Below the pieces are notes generated by a model. It was not told the origin of the DNA, ran no database searches, and saw nothing but the letters and a program-made list of their open reading frames with translations. Positions 7,170 to 8,459 of a stretch of 8,459 nucleotides of DNA are shown one piece after another. The position numbers and the translations under genes are program-made. Within the stretch, counting starts at the first letter, position 1. The number at the start of each line of letters is the position of its first letter. Origin of the DNA: Opitutaceae bacterium (GTDB taxonomy: Bacteria > Verrucomicrobiota > Verrucomicrobiia > Opitutales > Opitutaceae); assembly GCA_031282705.1 (NCBI GenBank), contig JAITDF010000298.1, positions 1 to 8,459 of the forward strand, in the 5' to 3' direction.

Positions 7170-7208
7170 GACTGCGTGACATCAGCTGCGTAACATCAGT
7201 GAGTGAAT
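7170..7208 (+). repeat. Left copy of an inverted repeat pair that brackets birA
   Basis: GACTGCGTGACATCAG (7170-7185) is identical over 16 nt to the reverse complement of 8401-8416. The second unit with its right flank (7186-7208) matches the reverse complement of 8392-8414 at 20 of 23 positions, so the similarity extends past the 14-mer into a TGAAT flank. The bracketed span is 7170-8416, about 1.25 kb with birA as its only gene. Confidence 0.85.
7172..7199 (+). repeat. Tandem direct repeat of a 14-mer upstream of birA
   Basis: CTGCGTGACATCAG (7172-7185) is followed immediately by CTGCGTAACATCAG (7186-7199): two head-to-tail copies with one difference. The core TGACATCA is a near-palindrome. 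The pair ends 84 nt before the birA start and about 200 nt before the glnD start, a place where regulator sites would be expected, but an exact inverted copy of the unit lies beyond birA, which points to a dispersed repeat instead. Confidence 0.85.
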
Positions 7209-7283
7209 CTCTGGAATTTTGCGTTTTTTCTGTTAAAAGCATCCCTTCAAAACAGCGACAAATCCTCTTTCATCCGACCCATC

Positions 7284-8288
7284 ATGAACCTCTCTCCCGA
7301 GACCGTCATCCTCCGCGCCCTTGTTGCCGGCGAAAACGAATTTGTCTCCGGCTCCACCCTTGCCGAAAAACTTGGCATGAGCCGTGTCGCCATCTGGCAG
7401 CACATGGAAAAACTCCGCGGCCAGGGCTTCGAGTTCGAGGCCGTCCGGGCGCGCGGCTACCGGCTCGCCAGGCGGCCCACCGTGCCGCACCCCGGCCTCA
7501 TCCGCGCCTACCTGCCCGCAAAGCATCCCCCCTTCGTCCTCGAATATCTCACCCACATCGACAGCACCATCGACGAGGCCGCCCGCCTGCTTGCCGCCGG
7601 CCGCGCCACCCCGCTCGTCGTCATCGCCCGCCGCCAGACCAAGGGCCGGGGACGCTTCGGGCGCACCTGGCACAGCGAGGCCAACGGCAACCTCTACATC
7701 AGCTTCGCCTTCCGCCCCCGGCTCGCGCCGGCGCGCATGCAGACCTTCACCCTGTGGATGGGCGTCCATATCTGCGACCTCATCGCCGCCTTCACCGGCA
7801 CCGCGCCCGGCATCAAATGGCCCAACGACATCCTCTTCGACCGGCGCAAGGCCGGCGGCATCCTCACCGAGGCGCGCATGGACGCCGACCACATCCGCGA
7901 CATCATCCTCGGCCTCGGCCTCAACCTCAACAGCGATCCCGCCCACTGGCCCGAGGACCTCGTGCGCCGCGCCACCTCCATCGTCGAGCAGGCCGGCGCG
8001 CCGGTTGACACCAACAAATTCACCGCCGCGCTCATCACCCGCGTCCTTTCCGCCTACGAGCAATTCGTCGCCGGCCCCTGTCCCGACATCTTTGCCGGCC
8101 TTTGGCGGAAATACGACCTCCTGCGCGGCCGCGCCGTCGCCGTCCTCAACGGCGAGGAACGCATCGCCGGCACCGTCAGCGGCGTCGATGCCGAGGGCTC
8201 GCTCATCCTGCGCGACGCCGCCGGGAAAACCCTCCGTTTCCGCGCCGGCGAGGTCACGATTGAGAAGGAAGCGGCGGGGAACAAGTGA
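7284..8288 (+). CDS. birA: Biotin--[acetyl-CoA-carboxylase] ligase with N-terminal HTH (BirA type)
   Basis: Activates biotin to biotinyl-5'-AMP and attaches it to a lysine of biotin-carrier proteins such as the acetyl-CoA carboxylase subunit. The DNA-binding N-terminus suggests it also represses biotin genes. I chose the ATG at 7284 (MNLSPETV, 334 residues), because the HTH domain starts just after it; the frame runs 27 codons further up to a GTG, with no family resemblance. Domains: winged helix-turn-helix (about 8-62; SGSTLAEKLGMSRVAIWQHM, 22-41); catalytic ligase domain with GRGRFGRTW (121-129, the biotinyl-AMP loop), GNLYISF (135-141), KWPNDIL (178-184) and KAGGIL (189-194); and a small C-terminal SH3-like domain (about 280-326; GRAVAVLNGEERIAGTV). 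The length matches group II ligases (about 320-330). No Shine-Dalgarno is evident upstream. It is a single gene flanked on both sides by repeats; no bio genes are in the window to show a regulatory target. Confidence 0.96.
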   Translation: MNLSPETVILRALVAGENEFVSGSTLAEKLGMSRVAIWQHMEKLRGQGFEFEAVRARGYRLARRPTVPHPGLIRAYLPAKHPPFVLEYLTHIDSTIDEAARLLAAGRATPLVVIARRQTKGRGRFGRTWHSEANGNLYISFAFRPRLAPARMQTFTLWMGVHICDLIAAFTGTAPGIKWPNDILFDRRKAGGILTEARMDADHIRDIILGLGLNLNSDPAHWPEDLVRRATSIVEQAGAPVDTNKFTAALITRVLSAYEQFVAGPCPDIFAGLWRKYDLLRGRAVAVLNGEERIAGTVSGVDAEGSLILRDAAGKTLRFRAGEVTIEKEAAGNK

Positions 8289-8295
8289 CAAGAGG

Positions 8296-8362
8296 GAAAT
8301 TCCAAATCACCAAATCCCAAATCACAAAAAAATCTCAAATCACAAAAATCACAAATTCCAAA
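8296..8362. repeat. A-rich low-complexity tract of AAATC-type repeats
   Basis: Six AAATC copies begin at 8304, 8312, 8319, 8330, 8337 and 8346, most followed by AC or CC. The tract is framed by AAATTCCAAA-type sequences on both sides (8297-8306 and 8353-8362). It starts about 8 nt after the birA stop, in sharp compositional contrast to birA. The direct repeats are irregularly spaced (7-11 nt), so this is not a CRISPR array. Function is unknown; it may be slippage-derived or a dispersed intergenic repeat. Confidence 0.75.
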
Positions 8363-8391
8363 GATGCCGGCACCGATGCTGTGTTGTTTGT

Positions 8392-8416
8392 ATTCAATAA
8401 CTGATGTCACGCAGTC
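8392..8416 (-). repeat. Right copy (inverted) of the repeat bracketing birA
   Basis: Plus-strand CTGATGTCACGCAGTC (8401-8416) is the exact reverse complement of 7170-7185. With 8392-8400 added, it matches the second upstream unit and its flank at 20 of 23 positions. It lies about 110 nt after the birA stop, between the A-rich tract and the GC palindrome. Confidence 0.85.
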
Positions 8417-8431
8417 GGCAGATTTTGGTAG

Positions 8432-8452
8432 GGCGGTCTCGCCGAGACCGCC
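8432..8452. repeat. Perfect GC-rich palindrome at the right edge (REP-like)
   Basis: GGCGGTCTCG, one C, then CGAGACCGCC: a 10-bp perfect stem with a one-base centre, preceded by TTTTGGTAG. It would form a tight hairpin and resembles the short GC palindromes I associate with intergenic repeats in Opitutales genomes (memory, not a search). It could end birA transcription, but no T-run follows within the 7 bases that remain. The window stops here, so the full element cannot be seen. Confidence 0.7.
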
Positions 8453-8459
8453 GCGAGCA

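Larger units (their letters stand above)
6972..7283. promoter_or_regulatory. 312 bp divergent intergenic region between glnD and birA
   Basis: It must hold the promoters of both glnD (leftwards) and birA (rightwards). The glnD half (6972-7140) is GC-rich and contains a small inverted repeat GGGCGG/CCGCCC at 7062-7079. The birA half is AT-richer, carries the tandem 14-mer at 7172-7199 and then a T-rich stretch (7216-7232). I see no convincing consensus sigma-70 pair and no Shine-Dalgarno in front of either chosen start. I also see no classic BirA operator dyad (two 12-bp half-sites with TTGT-AACC type ends). I find no RNA gene here. Confidence 0.6.

Noticed and set aside
7233..8291. Minus-strand open frame of 352 codons opposite birA
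   Set aside because: It is a Gly/Ala/Asp/Glu-rich shadow of birA with no family resemblance.
8296..8362. CRISPR-like array
   Set aside because: The repeat units are only about 5-7 nt with irregular spacing of 7-11 nt; there are no spacers of 25-40 nt and no cas genes.
8054..8410. Minus-strand frame giving an ICDFCDLRFFCDLGF-like repetitive peptide
   Set aside because: The repetitive peptide is just the translation of the AAATC repeat tract, and the rest is antisense to birA.

Overview
This 8.46 kb window looks like bacterial chromosome from a high-GC organism. My best guess is a member of the Verrucomicrobiota, possibly the Opitutales. That guess rests on the style of the threonyl-tRNA synthetase (a MNCPHH zinc motif and a long insert before it), on the high-GC housekeeping genes with no clear Shine-Dalgarno sequences, and on the short GC palindromes and low-complexity repeats between genes. 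It is inference from pattern memory, not a database result.

Layout from left to right: four genes read leftwards (minus strand) and one reads rightwards. At the left edge is a DNA adenine methyltransferase of the Eco57I/PstI-BsuBI type (1-1021, minus, C-terminus outside the window). Just upstream of it, 13 nt away, is a 285-residue gene (1035-1892, minus) that I read tentatively as an abortive-infection (Abi/HEPN-like) protein. Both are much more AT-rich than the rest and look like an acquired phage-defence module docked 22 nt behind the stop of thrS. Next come thrS (1915-3822, minus), a 332 bp gene-free stretch holding a very long imperfect palindrome (3939-4113), and glnD (4155-6971, minus), encoding the PII uridylyltransferase/uridylyl-removing nitrogen sensor. 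A 312 bp divergent intergenic region follows, carrying a tandem 14-mer. Then comes birA (7284-8288, plus), encoding biotin-protein ligase with a DNA-binding N-terminus. The window closes with a repeat-rich tail: a run of AAATC-type repeats, a reverse-oriented copy of the 14-mer, and a GC palindrome at the very end.

Functionally, thrS, glnD and birA are unrelated housekeeping genes: translation, nitrogen sensing, and biotin attachment with regulation. They are separated by repeats rather than forming one operon. The possible co-transcribed unit is thrS, the Abi-like gene and the methyltransferase; no terminator is visible between them. The cognate restriction enzyme, if there is one, would lie beyond position 1.

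The least explained signals are the 175 bp palindrome between glnD and thrS, the 16-mer (extended similarity 20/23) that brackets birA in inverted orientation, and the Abi-like gene.
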